Assembly (NCBI GenBank): GCA_902524235.1
Contig: CABZCF010000001.1
Span: forward strand, 1-64,000
DNA length: 64,000 nucleotides
Origin: an uncultured Pelagibacteraceae bacterium
Lineage (GTDB): Bacteria; Pseudomonadota; Alphaproteobacteria; Pelagibacterales; Pelagibacteraceae
Reading direction: 5' to 3'
Shown here: piece after piece, positions 1 to 10,611 of the stretch
Layout of the letters: each line of letters opens with the position of its first letter
Position numbering within the stretch: the first letter of the stretch is position 1
Notes under the pieces: generated by a model
Told to the model about the DNA's origin: nothing
The model's database searches: none
What the model saw: only the letters and a program-made list of their open reading frames with translations
Translations under genes and position numbers: made by a program

Positions 1-1935
1 AATAAAAATACTTTTGATTTAGATGGATATGAAACTTTTTTAAAAAAGATTGGTTATTTAAAAAAAGAAGGGCCTGAATTTAAAATTAAAACAAAGAATT
101 TAGACGAGGAAATTTCAAATATACCTGGGCCTCAACTCGTAGTGCCTATAAGCAACTCAAGGTACGTATTAAATGCAGTAAATGCCAGATATCAATCGTT
201 GTATGATAGTTTGTATGGAACTGACGTCATACAAACTGAAGAATCTGCTAGTGAAAGATACGATCCTGAAAGAGGATTAGAGGTAATTAAATATTCAAAA
301 AAATTTTTAGATAAATTTTTTACTTTGAGAAAAAAAAACTGGAAAGATGTAATTAATATTAAAATAGTTAACAAAGATTTATATTTAAATACCTACAAAC
401 TTAAAGATCAATTGAAAGAACCTGACAAATTTATAGGTTATAGAGGTACTAAGGAGAAACCGTCTGCTATAATTTTAAAAAATAATAATTTACATGTTGA
501 AATAATCATAAATCCATCAGCATTTAGTGCCAAAAGTGATCCGGCTGGAATATCTGACATTATAGTTGAGGCTGCTGTAACAACTATTTGTGACCATGAG
601 GATTCTGTTGCTGGAGTTGATGCTGAAGATAAAATAAATGGTTATAAAAATTGGTTAGGACTAATGAAGGGTGATTTAAAATCTAAATTTGAAAAAAAAG
701 GTAAAACTTATATTAGAAAATTAAATCCAGATAGAAAATTTGTAAAAAAGGATGGATCATTATCCAAACTCCACGGAAGGGCACTTCTTCTGAACAGGAA
801 CGTTGGTCATTTAATGACTAATCCATGTATTCTACTTAAAGATGGATCTGAAATTCCAGAAGGTATACTAGATGCATTTATAACATCATTATGCTCCATG
901 CACGACCTTAAACTAAAAAAAAATTCGAGATCGGGGTCTATAATGATAGTTAAGCCAAAACAACATGGTCCTGAGGAATGCTCTTTTACTAACTTGATTT
1001 TTGAAAAAGTTGAAAAGGTTTTAAGATTAGAAAAATATACTATTAAATGTGGAATTATGGATGAAGAAAGACGAACATCATTAAATCTAAAAGAATGCAT
1101 CAGAGAATTAAAGAATAGAGTATTTTTTATAAATACAGGCTTTTTAGATCGAACCGGTGACGAGATACATACTTCAATGGAGTTTGGACCAATGATTAAA
1201 AAAGCAGATATGAAAAATACAGAATGGATAAAAGCTTACGAAAACAATAATGTTGATATAGGTTTAAGATGTGGATTTATGGGTATTGCACAAATAGGCA
1301 AAGGTATGTTTGCGGAACCAGATAATATGAATAAAATGATGATTGAAAAAATTAATCATCTAAATGCAGGGGCCAATTGTGCATGGGTTCCATCGCCTAC
1401 GGCTGCAGCTCTACATTCTTTACACTACCATGAAATTGATATTTTTAAGAAACAAATTGAACTAAAAAAAAGAAAAAAAGTTAGACAAAAAGATCTACTT
1501 AAAATTCCTTACACTAATGGAAAAAGATTGAAGATAGATGAAATTAGAGACGAAATTGCTAATTGTGCTCAGAGTATACTAGGATACGTTGTTAGATGGA
1601 TTGACCAAGGCATTGGTTGTTCAAAAGTTCCTGATATTAATGGTGTTTTTTTAATGGAGGATAGAGCTACCCTGAGAATATCCTCTCAACTTATTGCTAA
1701 CTGGTTGCATCATGGAATATGTAGCAGAAAACAAGTTCTTGAGATCATGAAAAAAATGGCAAAAGTTGTCGACAAACAAAATATTAAAGATAAGAATTAT
1801 CAAAATATGTTTCCAAATTACGATAAATCTATAGCTTTCAAAACTGCTTGTGAATTAATATTTCAAGGCAAAGATCAACCCTCTGGTTACACTGAACCTC
1901 TTTTACATTTAAATAGATTGATTAAAAAAAATTAA
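1..1935 (+). CDS. glcB: Malate synthase G, 5'-truncated by window edge
   Basis: Frame +1 is open from base 1 (NKNTFDLDGYETFLKKIGYL...) and continues into the 597-aa ORF; malate synthase G motifs (GFLDRTGDEIHTSMEFGP, NCAWVPSPTAAALHSLHYH). Confidence 0.95.
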   Translation, partial: NKNTFDLDGYETFLKKIGYLKKEGPEFKIKTKNLDEEISNIPGPQLVVPISNSRYVLNAVNARYQSLYDSLYGTDVIQTEESASERYDPERGLEVIKYSKKFLDKFFTLRKKNWKDVINIKIVNKDLYLNTYKLKDQLKEPDKFIGYRGTKEKPSAIILKNNNLHVEIIINPSAFSAKSDPAGISDIIVEAAVTTICDHEDSVAGVDAEDKINGYKNWLGLMKGDLKSKFEKKGKTYIRKLNPDRKFVKKDGSLSKLHGRALLLNRNVGHLMTNPCILLKDGSEIPEGILDAFITSLCSMHDLKLKKNSRSGSIMIVKPKQHGPEECSFTNLIFEKVEKVLRLEKYTIKCGIMDEERRTSLNLKECIRELKNRVFFINTGFLDRTGDEIHTSMEFGPMIKKADMKNTEWIKAYENNNVDIGLRCGFMGIAQIGKGMFAEPDNMNKMMIEKINHLNAGANCAWVPSPTAAALHSLHYHEIDIFKKQIELKKRKKVRQKDLLKIPYTNGKRLKIDEIRDEIANCAQSILGYVVRWIDQGIGCSKVPDINGVFLMEDRATLRISSQLIANWLHHGICSRKQVLEIMKKMAKVVDKQNIKDKNYQNMFPNYDKSIAFKTACELIFQGKDQPSGYTEPLLHLNRLIKKN

Positions 1936-2573
1936 ATATTTATATTTTTTCTATTTTTGAAAGCAGAAACTAACGTACCGTCGTCAAGATTTTCTAATTC
2001 TCCTCCGATAGGTATTCCTTGTGCAAGTTTTGATATTTTTACATTAGAACTTTTTAAACTATCTTGTATATAGTACGCTGTAGTTTGACCATCAATAGTC
2101 ACACTTGTGGCTATAATGACTTCTTCAATATTAAGAAGTTTAATTCTCTCAATCAAACTTTCTATCATAAATTCTTTTTTGTTATTACCTGTAGAAGAAA
2201 TATTTCCACCTAAAATATGAAAATAACCATCAAACACATTTGAGTTTTCAATTGACCATTGATCAGAAATTGTTTCAACAATACAAATTTTGTTTGATTT
2301 ATTATTTTTTTTCTCACAATTCTGACACGCTGAATTTATTGATTTTATGCTTCCACATTTATTACATCTGATAATATTTTTAAACACATTCACCATAGAA
2401 TTTACCATTGGTTTGTGTAAATCCTCTTTATTATTAATAAGTTTAAGAATTATTCTTCTAGCAGATTTAGGTCCTAATCCTGGTAATTTAGAAATCAGTT
2501 TAATCAGCTCTTCAATTTCAGAAATATTTTCCATCTTAAATTGGCCATTTAAAACCTGGTATTCCAAGGCCAC
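1932..2573 (-). CDS. recR: Recombination protein RecR
   Basis: LPGLGPKSARRI helix-hairpin-helix, Cys4 zinc motif, Toprim region (ISSTGN...AQGIPIGGELENLDDGTL). Confidence 0.95.
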   Translation of the reverse strand: MALEYQVLNGQFKMENISEIEELIKLISKLPGLGPKSARRIILKLINNKEDLHKPMVNSMVNVFKNIIRCNKCGSIKSINSACQNCEKKNNKSNKICIVETISDQWSIENSNVFDGYFHILGGNISSTGNNKKEFMIESLIERIKLLNIEEVIIATSVTIDGQTTAYYIQDSLKSSNVKISKLAQGIPIGGELENLDDGTLVSAFKNRKNINI

Positions 2574-2853
2574 CTGTTAATTTAGATATTTCTTCCTCTG
2601 TTTTACTTTTTAGAGAAACTTTAGCATTATTATGTGCTGCTTTTATAAGATCCTCAAGAATGTTTAAATTTTCATTATAAATTTCTTTTGAAATTTTTAT
2701 CTCAACAATTTCGTTGTCACCATTAAGGGTAATTTTAACATTTCCACCTCCAGAAACTCCTTCGGCAGTAATTTTCTTAATTTTCTCTCGACTTTCTTTC
2801 ATATTAGACTCTAATTCTTTTGCTTTATTTAAAATTTTACTGAAATCATTCAT
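2536..2853 (-). CDS. YbaB/EbfC family nucleoid-associated protein
   Basis: 105 aa, VSGGGNVKITLNGDNEIVEIKIS; next to recR/dnaX as usual. Confidence 0.93.
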   Translation of the reverse strand: MNDFSKILNKAKELESNMKESREKIKKITAEGVSGGGNVKITLNGDNEIVEIKISKEIYNENLNILEDLIKAAHNNAKVSLKSKTEEEISKLTGGLGIPGFKWPI

Positions 2854-4484
2854 TATTATCTTTTTCTACATTTATTAGCTTTGAGTCTTTAAATATACTT
2901 TGAATTTTTTCGTATTCTTTTGTTTTTTTAAAAACATCTATTTCATTTTTATTAATAATTTCTTTATTTTTTTTAATAGATTTTTCACCTTGATTTTTGG
3001 AAAACATAATAATCCATCTATTATTAGTCCATTCATATAATTTTGCAGAAAGAAGTTTTACAAAATCTTTTTTTTAGATTTTCGTTGAAGGATATTTCAA
3101 TTTTGTTTTTTTCAAAACTTACTAAATTTACATTTGTTTCTAATTCAAATTTTAAACTCATCTCCTTTTTTTTAGCACAAACCTTGATTAAATCATTAAA
3201 CGAATTTATATCTTCAATTTTTTTATTATCTATATTGACAAGAGGTTCTTCACTTTGAGAAATGTTTTTTAATTGATTAATTAGTTCATTATTATTTTTA
3301 TTTTCAATAGGTTTTTTTAAGTTAAAATTTTGTTCCTTTTCAAATTTATCACTCTGAAAACTATCTTTATTGTTATTATTCCTAATTTCCTTTAAATATA
3401 ACAATCTTATTATAAACATCTCAATTGCAATATGTTGGCTAGAAACAAGATTTATTTCCTCTAAAGTTTTTATAGTAAATTGCCAAAATAAAAGAGCAGT
3501 TTTATTATCAATTTTAGAACTTAGGTCTTTTAATTTTTTATATTCCTTGTCATTCAAATCAAAGCTATTACCCTCTAAATTTATAGAATCTATGTTTTTT
3601 AGATAATAAATTATTTCTAAGAAATCATTGAGAAACATGTTCGGTTCAATCCCAACGTCATAAATTAATTTATATAACTCTAATGCTTTTTTTTCATCAC
3701 CATTTAATATATTTTCTAATAATTCTAATGTAAGTGTTTTGTCAAAATGACCAAAAATTTTTTGAGCAAAATTTAAATTCATTACTTCCTCATTTGAGCT
3801 CATAAGAGCTCTGTCAAGTAATGATAGTGCATCTCTAACACTGCCTTCGGAACACTTGCATATTAATTGTAAAACTTCATCCGATATTTTTCCCTTTTCA
3901 ATGATTGTTATTTTTTTAATATGATCGAACATAATATTCGACCTAACTCTTTTTAAATCAAACCTAGAGCATCTAGATAATAGAGTTACTAAAATTTTTT
4001 TAATTTCAGTTGTGCAAAATATGAATCGAACATATTTAGGTGGTTCTTCTAATATTTTTAATAAGGACTGTGCACCTGCCTTAGACATTGCTTGTATCTC
4101 ATCTAGTATTAGTACCTTAAATTTGCCTTGTGTTGGTGGATATCGGCAAAATTCGATCAAGTCTCTAACAGAGTCTATACCGGTTGCAGTTGCACAATCT
4201 TGCTCTATGACGTCTAAATGATTTGAGTTTGCAATTGCTTCACAATTGCTACAAAAATTTTTCTCACACAAATTTTCTATTCCATTTTCACAATTAAGAC
4301 TTTTCGCAATAATACGAGCAATTGAAGTTTTACCTGTTCCTCGTATTCCATGAAATAAATAAGCATTTGGAATTTTTTGATTTTTAATAGAATTAAATAT
4401 TGTTTTTGCTACAATATCTTGACCTATCAAATCGTTTAAATTTCTAGGTCGATATTTCAAAGCTAAAACTTTAGAATCATTCAT
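2846..4484 (-). CDS. dnaX: DNA polymerase III subunit gamma/tau, C-terminal part in a different frame
   Basis: ORF 3033..4484 has Walker A HGIRGTGKTS and RFIFCTTE; after an A8 tract (T8 at 3068-3075) the alternative frame reads NENLKKDFVKLLSAKLYEWTNNRWIIMF...NNE* down to 2846, overlapping the ybaB start by 8 nt. Confidence 0.88.
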
Positions 4485-4492
4485 AAATTTCT

Positions 4493-4579
4493 AGGGCCAA
4501 TCAACCTGAAAAATACTGGTTACTGTTGCTTTCTTTCGAACCTGGCAGGATTGACCGTATATCCACCTGATTGACCCGT
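4493..4579 (-). ncRNA. ffs: Bacterial small SRP RNA (4.5S-like)
   Basis: Minus strand CGGGTCAATCAGGTGGATATACGGTCAATCCTGCCAGGTTCGAAAGAAAGCAACAGTAACC...CAGGTTGATTGGCCC: SRP Alu-less hairpin with long terminal pairing; located upstream of dnaX. Confidence 0.85.
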
Positions 4580-4626
4580 AAATATTATATCAGTTATTAT
4601 TTTAATAAAAAATAATTTATAATATT

Positions 4627-5460
4627 TTACCTATTTCTAAAAGATGATTGTTTAAACACACCTAACAATTGAAACTCGGAACAATGCAATTCTAAATCGC
4701 TCAAAGCACCTGAAATTTTTTCTTCGACAATATGACCCTGAACTTCACAAAAAAAGAAATATGATGAAAAAGTTCCTTTCTCAGGGAAGGATTGTAATTT
4801 AGTCATATCAACTTGCCTTAAACTCATTCCTGTCAAAGATTGAAAAAGTGCAGATGGCTTATTTTTTAATTTAAATAAAAAGGACGTAATATATTTTTCT
4901 TTTTCATTAAAATCTGGTTGGATAACATCTTTTTGAAAAACTAAAAATCTTGTATAATTTTCATCCTCATCTTGAATTTTTGAGCTTATAACCTCTAAGC
5001 CATATATGTCTGCACTATACAAGGATGCTATTGCTGCCTTAGACTTATCTTTTTGTTTAGCAACATAAGCTGCACTTCCAGCGGTATCTGCCATTACATT
5101 TTCAGTAAAATTATTTTCTCTTATAAATGAATTAGTTTGGCTTAATGCTGCTGTATGTGAATAAACATTTTTAATATCTTTTAATTTTGTGCCGGGAATA
5201 CCAAGAAGACTGTGATTAATTTTAAAAAAATGTTCTGCAACAATATTAAGTCTGTATTTTAGTATAAGTGTTTCAATATTTATTGAGCCAATCAATTGAT
5301 TTTGCTCAGGAACCAAGGCTTTTATATTATTATTATTTTTTGCAAGTTCAAAAGCATCCTGAAAAGTTCTGCAAGATATAGTTTTTTCACAATCTGGATA
5401 ATTTTCTTTTATACAGCTTTCACTGTATGATCCCGGAATTCCTTGGTAGGCAAATTTCAT
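4627..5460 (-). CDS. pheA: Prephenate dehydratase
   Basis: MKFAYQGIPGSYSE N-terminus, ADTAGSAAYVA, ENYTRFLVF and ACT-like C-terminus. Confidence 0.93.
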   Translation of the reverse strand: MKFAYQGIPGSYSESCIKENYPDCEKTISCRTFQDAFELAKNNNNIKALVPEQNQLIGSINIETLILKYRLNIVAEHFFKINHSLLGIPGTKLKDIKNVYSHTAALSQTNSFIRENNFTENVMADTAGSAAYVAKQKDKSKAAIASLYSADIYGLEVISSKIQDEDENYTRFLVFQKDVIQPDFNEKEKYITSFLFKLKNKPSALFQSLTGMSLRQVDMTKLQSFPEKGTFSSYFFFCEVQGHIVEEKISGALSDLELHCSEFQLLGVFKQSSFRNR

Positions 5461-5473
5461 AGCATCTTATATT

Positions 5474-6226
5474 CTAAAAATTATTTCTTTCCAATATTTT
5501 TTTAAATTTTACAAAATCTGCTTTTGTATCTATACCCATTGGATTTGACTCGGCCAAGACAACATTTATCGGGATTTGGTTGTCTAAAGCCCTTAATTGT
5601 TCAAGTTTTAATTTTTTTTCTCGTAAAGTTTGTTTTAGTGAAACAAATAACTTAAGTATCCCAAATTTATATATATAGATTCCAATATGTTGGTAACAAT
5701 TTTTATTTTTGTTTTTTTTTGAAATTCTAAAAAAATTTTTTGCTTCTGAGAATGTTTTTTTATTTATTTTTTTATAGGTTTTAACTTTTACTATATTTTT
5801 GTCATTAAATTTTTGTTTTACTTTATTAGCATTAATTTGACAAGCTAGAGTTCCAATTTTTAATTTTTTCCTAATTATTACTTTAATAAGTCTATTTATA
5901 TCTTTAACTGAAATTAAAGGCTCATCACCTTGAAGATTTACTACATAGTCATTATTATTTAATCTTAATTTCTTTGCCCCCTCATAAATTCTATCAGTGC
6001 CTGTTCTATGCTTATTTTTTGTTATAATGCAATTATTTGTAAATTTATTTAAGGCTTTTAATATTTTTATATCACCTGTAACTACGTAAACTTGTTGTAT
6101 TTTAGTTTCTTTAGCTTTTTTGTAAACGTGAGCTATCAATGGAATACCTTTTACTTTTAAAAGAGGTTTTCCAGGCAATCTACTTGCTGAATATCTTGAA
6201 GGTATTAAAATAACTACTTTTGGCAT
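5474..6226 (-). CDS. kdsB: 3-deoxy-manno-octulosonate cytidylyltransferase
   Basis: IPSRYSASRLPGKPL, HRTGTDRIYE, VNLQGDEPLI. Confidence 0.93.
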   Translation of the reverse strand: MPKVVILIPSRYSASRLPGKPLLKVKGIPLIAHVYKKAKETKIQQVYVVTGDIKILKALNKFTNNCIITKNKHRTGTDRIYEGAKKLRLNNNDYVVNLQGDEPLISVKDINRLIKVIIRKKLKIGTLACQINANKVKQKFNDKNIVKVKTYKKINKKTFSEAKNFFRISKKNKNKNCYQHIGIYIYKFGILKLFVSLKQTLREKKLKLEQLRALDNQIPINVVLAESNPMGIDTKADFVKFKKILERNNF

Positions 6227-6321
6227 ATTGTTTTATAATTATGCGTCTTTCAGACGCAAAAAAAATATTAAAAATTTTGTTTTTTTGACAAAATTAATGT
6301 TATACGAATTATTATATTAAT

Positions 6322-6837
6322 ATGTATGAATTTCAAAAAATAATCACTTCAATATTTTTAGTAGTTTTGGTCGTATTTGGGATTGCTAAATTGAGTAATT
6401 TTATATTCAAAACAGATGAAAATGTCGTTGCATATAAAGTTGAAGTAATCGAAAAAGAAAAAGCAACTATATCAGAAAAAGTGTTTGATTTAGCATCTTT
6501 TGTTTCACTTGGTGATGTAGAACATGGAAAAAAAGTTTTTAAAAAATGTGCTGCCTGTCATAGCATTAAGCAAAGTGGAAAAAACAAAATAGGTCCAGCT
6601 CTTTGGTCAGTTATGCAGAGAAAGTCAGGAGAGTTATCTGATTATAACTATTCAAAAGCTTTGATAAATCACGGAAAGACATGGTCATTTGCAGAACTAA
6701 ATGGATTTCTTCTTAAACCTGCTACATGGATAAAGGGAAATAAAATGGGCTTTGCAGGATTAAAAGATGAAAAAGATAGATCAAGCGTAATATTGTATAT
6801 GAACGAAAGTTCAGATCAACCACTACCGCTACCTTAA
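6322..6837 (+). CDS. Membrane-anchored cytochrome c family protein
   Basis: N-terminal TM helix, CAACH heme motif, KIGPALW. Confidence 0.9.
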   Translation: MYEFQKIITSIFLVVLVVFGIAKLSNFIFKTDENVVAYKVEVIEKEKATISEKVFDLASFVSLGDVEHGKKVFKKCAACHSIKQSGKNKIGPALWSVMQRKSGELSDYNYSKALINHGKTWSFAELNGFLLKPATWIKGNKMGFAGLKDEKDRSSVILYMNESSDQPLPLP

Positions 6838-7759
6838 TTTATTAAGACAATAAAGCAATATAGACTTTTGAACATGTATTCTGTTCTGTGCTTGTTGCCA
6901 AACTTTTGACTTAACACTGGAGAATACCTCCTCATCTACCTCGGTTCCCCTTGGTAAGCAGTGTAAAAATATGCAGTCTTTTTTTGCAAAACTTAAGAGC
7001 TTTTTGTCAATTTTAAATTTTTTAAAATGTTTTAACTTTTTTTTTATATTAACTTTATCATTCATTGATATTACTTTATCCGAAAAAATTACGTCTGCTT
7101 CTCTAGCTGCTTTTTTTGGATCGTTAAAAATATAAATTTTATTCATATTTCTTTTTTAAATATTTCATAATATTTTTATTCGGTTGATAATTTTTTGGGC
7201 AACCAATTTTTAATTTAAATGAAAATTTTATTGACGCTGTAATCAAGGAATTTAATACATTATTGGAGTCTCCGATCCAAGATATATTTAATTTCGATAT
7301 TTCTCTTTTTTTTATTTCTTCAACGGTAAAAATATCAGATAAAATTTGAGTTGGATGAGACAACGGACTTAACCCATTTATAATAGGAATTGACAAATAT
7401 TTTTTGAATTCCTTTAATTTTATTTCATTATCCGTTCTAAGCATAAAAGCATTTCCAAAATTTGACAAAATTTTTGCGGTATCGGCTATACTTTCTCCTC
7501 CTTTTGCTAAGTGTAATTCATCTGGTCTTAAAGTTAGGGTGCTACCACCTAACTGCTTAATTGCTAAATAAAAACTTAATCTTGTTCGTAGACTAGACTT
7601 TTCAAACATTTGAATTAACAAATCTCCTTTTAATGGCGATCCCGGATCCACGTCTAAATTGTTTAATCCTTTTCTAAGAGTCTTTCTTTTTTTTGCGTCA
7701 ATTAAAATTTTTCTCAGATCTTTTGCTGGAATATCTTGTAAATTTATAAAATGTTTCAT
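6829..7759 (-). pseudogene. argF: Ornithine carbamoyltransferase split by a frameshift near 7142-7157
   Basis: 7139..7759 encodes the N-terminal half (FEKSSLRTRLSF, SHPTQILSD); 6829..7146 encodes the C-terminal half (FLHCLPRGTEVDEEVF...QAQNRIHVQKSILLYCL). Confidence 0.88.
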
Positions 7760-8926
7760 TTAGTTAAAATTTTTACATACCTTGCTTATAATTTCTAATG
7801 CTCGATTTAATTCTATTTTTTTAACATTTAAAGGAGGTAAAATTCTAACTACATTTTCTGACGCTCTAATAGTTAACAATCCATTATCCATTAATTTCTC
7901 TATAAACTTCGACTGATCTTTTTGAAGTTGCAAACCTATCAATAAACCTCTGCCTCTGATTTCTCTTATAATATTTGGGTATCTATCTTTTAATTTATTT
8001 AGTTTTGATAAAAAATATTTTGATAAATTTTTTACATTGTTTAAAAACTTTCTGTTAGACACTATATCCATTACAGCATTTCCAACAACCATGGCCAAGG
8101 GATTTCCTCCAAAAGTAGATCCATGAGTACCTGGTGTCATACCTGAAGCAACTTTTTTATTCATTAAAACTGCGCCAATTGGAAATCCACCTCCAATTCC
8201 CTTTGCAATTGGAACAATATCAGGTTTTATTTTAGATTTTTCAAAAGCAAAAAAATCACCAGATCGAGAAATTCCGCACTGTACTTCATCTAGAATTAAT
8301 AATATTTTTTTCTTATCACATAACTTTCTTAATTCTTTAAGACACCAATCAGGAATTTCTTTAATACCACCTTCTCCCATAATTGGCTCAACCATAATTG
8401 CAGCAGTATTTTTGTTAATTTTTTTTTTTAAAGCCTCGTGATTTCCAAATATAAATGTGTTAAAACCAGGTATTTTTGGGCCAAATCCTTCGGTCATTTT
8501 TTTTGATCCGCTTGCAAAAATTGCAGCAATTGTTCTGCCATGAAAAGAATTTTTTACACATAAAATTTGATTTTTTTTTGGCTTACCAATAGAATAAAAA
8601 TATCTTCTCGCAACTTTGATAGCAGCCTCAGTAGCCTCAGCTCCACTATTCTGAAATATTACAGAATGAGCAAATGTTTTTTTACAAAGTTTTTTAGCTA
8701 ACTTCTCTCCCTCTGGAATTTGAAATGCATTGGAAACATGCCAAAGTTTTTTTGACTGTTTTTTCAGTGCACTTACTAATTTTGGGTGAGAATGGCCTAA
8801 AGAATTTACAGCTATACCGCTCACAAAATCGAGATATTTTTTTCCATTCGTTGCATAGAGATAGCATCCTTTTCCATATTTAAAGGCAATATTTTTTCTA
8901 TTGTAGGTTTTGGCCAAATAACTCAT
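7760..8926 (-). CDS. argD: Acetylornithine aminotransferase
   Basis: Class III aminotransferase motifs (FQNSGAEATEAAIK, LILDEVQCGISRSG, GTHGSTFGGNPLAM). Confidence 0.95.
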   Translation of the reverse strand: MSYLAKTYNRKNIAFKYGKGCYLYATNGKKYLDFVSGIAVNSLGHSHPKLVSALKKQSKKLWHVSNAFQIPEGEKLAKKLCKKTFAHSVIFQNSGAEATEAAIKVARRYFYSIGKPKKNQILCVKNSFHGRTIAAIFASGSKKMTEGFGPKIPGFNTFIFGNHEALKKKINKNTAAIMVEPIMGEGGIKEIPDWCLKELRKLCDKKKILLILDEVQCGISRSGDFFAFEKSKIKPDIVPIAKGIGGGFPIGAVLMNKKVASGMTPGTHGSTFGGNPLAMVVGNAVMDIVSNRKFLNNVKNLSKYFLSKLNKLKDRYPNIIREIRGRGLLIGLQLQKDQSKFIEKLMDNGLLTIRASENVVRILPPLNVKKIELNRALEIISKVCKNFN

Positions 8927-8929
8927 GAT

Positions 8930-9739
8930 TTAAGATTTTATTTTATAGCCTTTTTTATAAAGAAAGTAGGATATCAGCCAAACCATTAAAGCTAGAATTA
9001 TCAAATAACTTAAACCAATCTTAATTGAACCATCAGATTGTCCAATAAATGCAAAACGGAAGCCATCTATCATATAAAAGAAAGGATTATAATAACTTAA
9101 TGTCTTAAGAATGCTTGGTAATTCACTGACTGAGTAAAATGTACCAGATAAAAAAGACAAAGGTACAATTACAAAATTAGTAATAGTAGCCATATTGTCA
9201 AATTTATCAGCCCAAAGTCCAGCACAAATACCTGCTGCACCCAAAATAAATGAGCATAAAATAACATATACAATAAGAAGAAATGGGTACTCAATTTTTA
9301 TATTAATAAATATTGAAAAAATAACAATTGATAGGAAAGTTATTATTATTGCTCTTGTTATTGATGCGGAAATAATTGACAAAGTTACTTCTGCTGAAGA
9401 CAAAGGTGCCCCTATTAAATCTACTATATTACCCATTACTTTGCCCATTAAAATTGATGATGAAGAATGAGCAAACGATTGAGATATAAATTGCATTGCA
9501 ATCAAACCAGGAGCTAAAAAATTAATAAATACAACTCCTAATACATCTGATCTACTGTCCCCAATTGCTAAATTTATAACTGTCAAAAATAAAATTGCTG
9601 TTACTATTGGTCCAACAATTGTTTGTCCAGCGACAGATAAAAATCTTAAATTTTCTTTTAAGACTAGTGACTTAATTCCTATCCAATTAATGTTAAATCT
9701 TCTCACCCCTATTTTGTATTTATTATTAATATCGCTCAT
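8930..9739 (-). CDS. ABC-2 type transporter permease
   Basis: Six-TM profile, SFLSGTFYSVSELPSILKTLSYYNPFFYMIDGFR. Confidence 0.88.
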   Translation of the reverse strand: MSDINNKYKIGVRRFNINWIGIKSLVLKENLRFLSVAGQTIVGPIVTAILFLTVINLAIGDSRSDVLGVVFINFLAPGLIAMQFISQSFAHSSSSILMGKVMGNIVDLIGAPLSSAEVTLSIISASITRAIIITFLSIVIFSIFINIKIEYPFLLIVYVILCSFILGAAGICAGLWADKFDNMATITNFVIVPLSFLSGTFYSVSELPSILKTLSYYNPFFYMIDGFRFAFIGQSDGSIKIGLSYLIILALMVWLISYFLYKKGYKIKS

Positions 9740-9856
9740 TCTTTTCTATAAATGATAAAAAGTGTTAATAAATTAAAAAATTTGCTTGTTATTATTACTA
9801 ATTACTAATAACTATATATTGTTTATATTAATAATTAATACACTTTATATAGACTT

Positions 9857-10354
9857 ATGAGCTGGACTGAAGAGAAAGTTAAGACATTAAAAGATTTATG
9901 GGGCAAGGGTAAAACCGCAAGTCAAATTGCCGAAATTATTGGAGGAGTAAGTAGGAATGCAGTCATTGGTAAAGCACACCGTTTAAATTTAAGCGCTAAA
10001 ATTAAAACAAGATCAGCAATTACTACAAATAATTTAAAGAATAATTCAAATCATAGTAACCCACATAAAGTAAAACGAGGCAGAAAATTTAAATTCCAAT
10101 CTCTTCTATTAGATAAAAATTTTGAGCCTGCTAAAAACTTGCAATTAGAAGAACTAAACGAAAATACCTGCAAATACATGGAAGGTCATCCTGATGAAGC
10201 AGGATCTTCTTTTTGTGGCAGAAAAAATGTGGAAAAATTTTCCTATTGCCCTCTTCATCTTATGATGATTTTTCAACCTAAAGGAAAAAAAGAGGATGTT
10301 CTTGAAAAAGATGAAGTTCCAAAGTTTATAGAAAAGAAAATTAAGTCGGCTTGA
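9857..10354 (+). CDS. gcrA: GcrA family cell cycle regulator
   Basis: MSWTEEKVKTLKDLWGKGKTASQIAEIIGGVSRNAVIGKAHRL. Confidence 0.95.
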   Translation: MSWTEEKVKTLKDLWGKGKTASQIAEIIGGVSRNAVIGKAHRLNLSAKIKTRSAITTNNLKNNSNHSNPHKVKRGRKFKFQSLLLDKNFEPAKNLQLEELNENTCKYMEGHPDEAGSSFCGRKNVEKFSYCPLHLMMIFQPKGKKEDVLEKDEVPKFIEKKIKSA

Positions 10355-10359
10355 TAAAA

Positions 10360-10605
10360 CTATTTTAAAATTTTTTCTTTTGCTTTTTTAAATTCTTCCT
10401 GAGTAATCACTCCATCTTCATGCATTTTTTTTAATTTAGAAATTTCAGTCGAAAGATCTTGTTTTATCTCACCGATATCGCTTTCTTCTTTTTCTTTAGA
10501 CAATTCACTTTTAGCCTCTACACCTCTTGTTATAGCTTTAACTGCTAAATACAAAACAAAAATTAAAATAACTGCTATGACTACATAAATAATATTTGCT
10601 AACAT
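10360..10605 (-). CDS. Small membrane protein with SHOCT-like C-terminus
   Basis: N-terminal TM; ISKLKKMHEDGVITQEEFKKAKEKIL. Confidence 0.8.
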   Translation of the reverse strand: MLANIIYVVIAVILIFVLYLAVKAITRGVEAKSELSKEKEESDIGEIKQDLSTEISKLKKMHEDGVITQEEFKKAKEKILK

Positions 10606-10611
10606 AAATAT

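Noticed and set aside
1-141. Glycine riboswitch expected upstream of SAR11 glcB
   Set aside because: The glcB start and leader lie outside the window, so it cannot be assessed
6243-6260. TGCGTCT-TTC-AGACGCA hairpin next to an A-tract between kdsB and the cytochrome gene
   Set aside because: Followed by A rather than T on the plus strand, so not an intrinsic terminator; function cannot be assigned
9195-9470. 91-aa ORF antisense to the ABC-2 permease (and many other antisense ORFs inside core genes)
   Set aside because: Shadow ORFs opposite strongly supported genes with no recognisable domain
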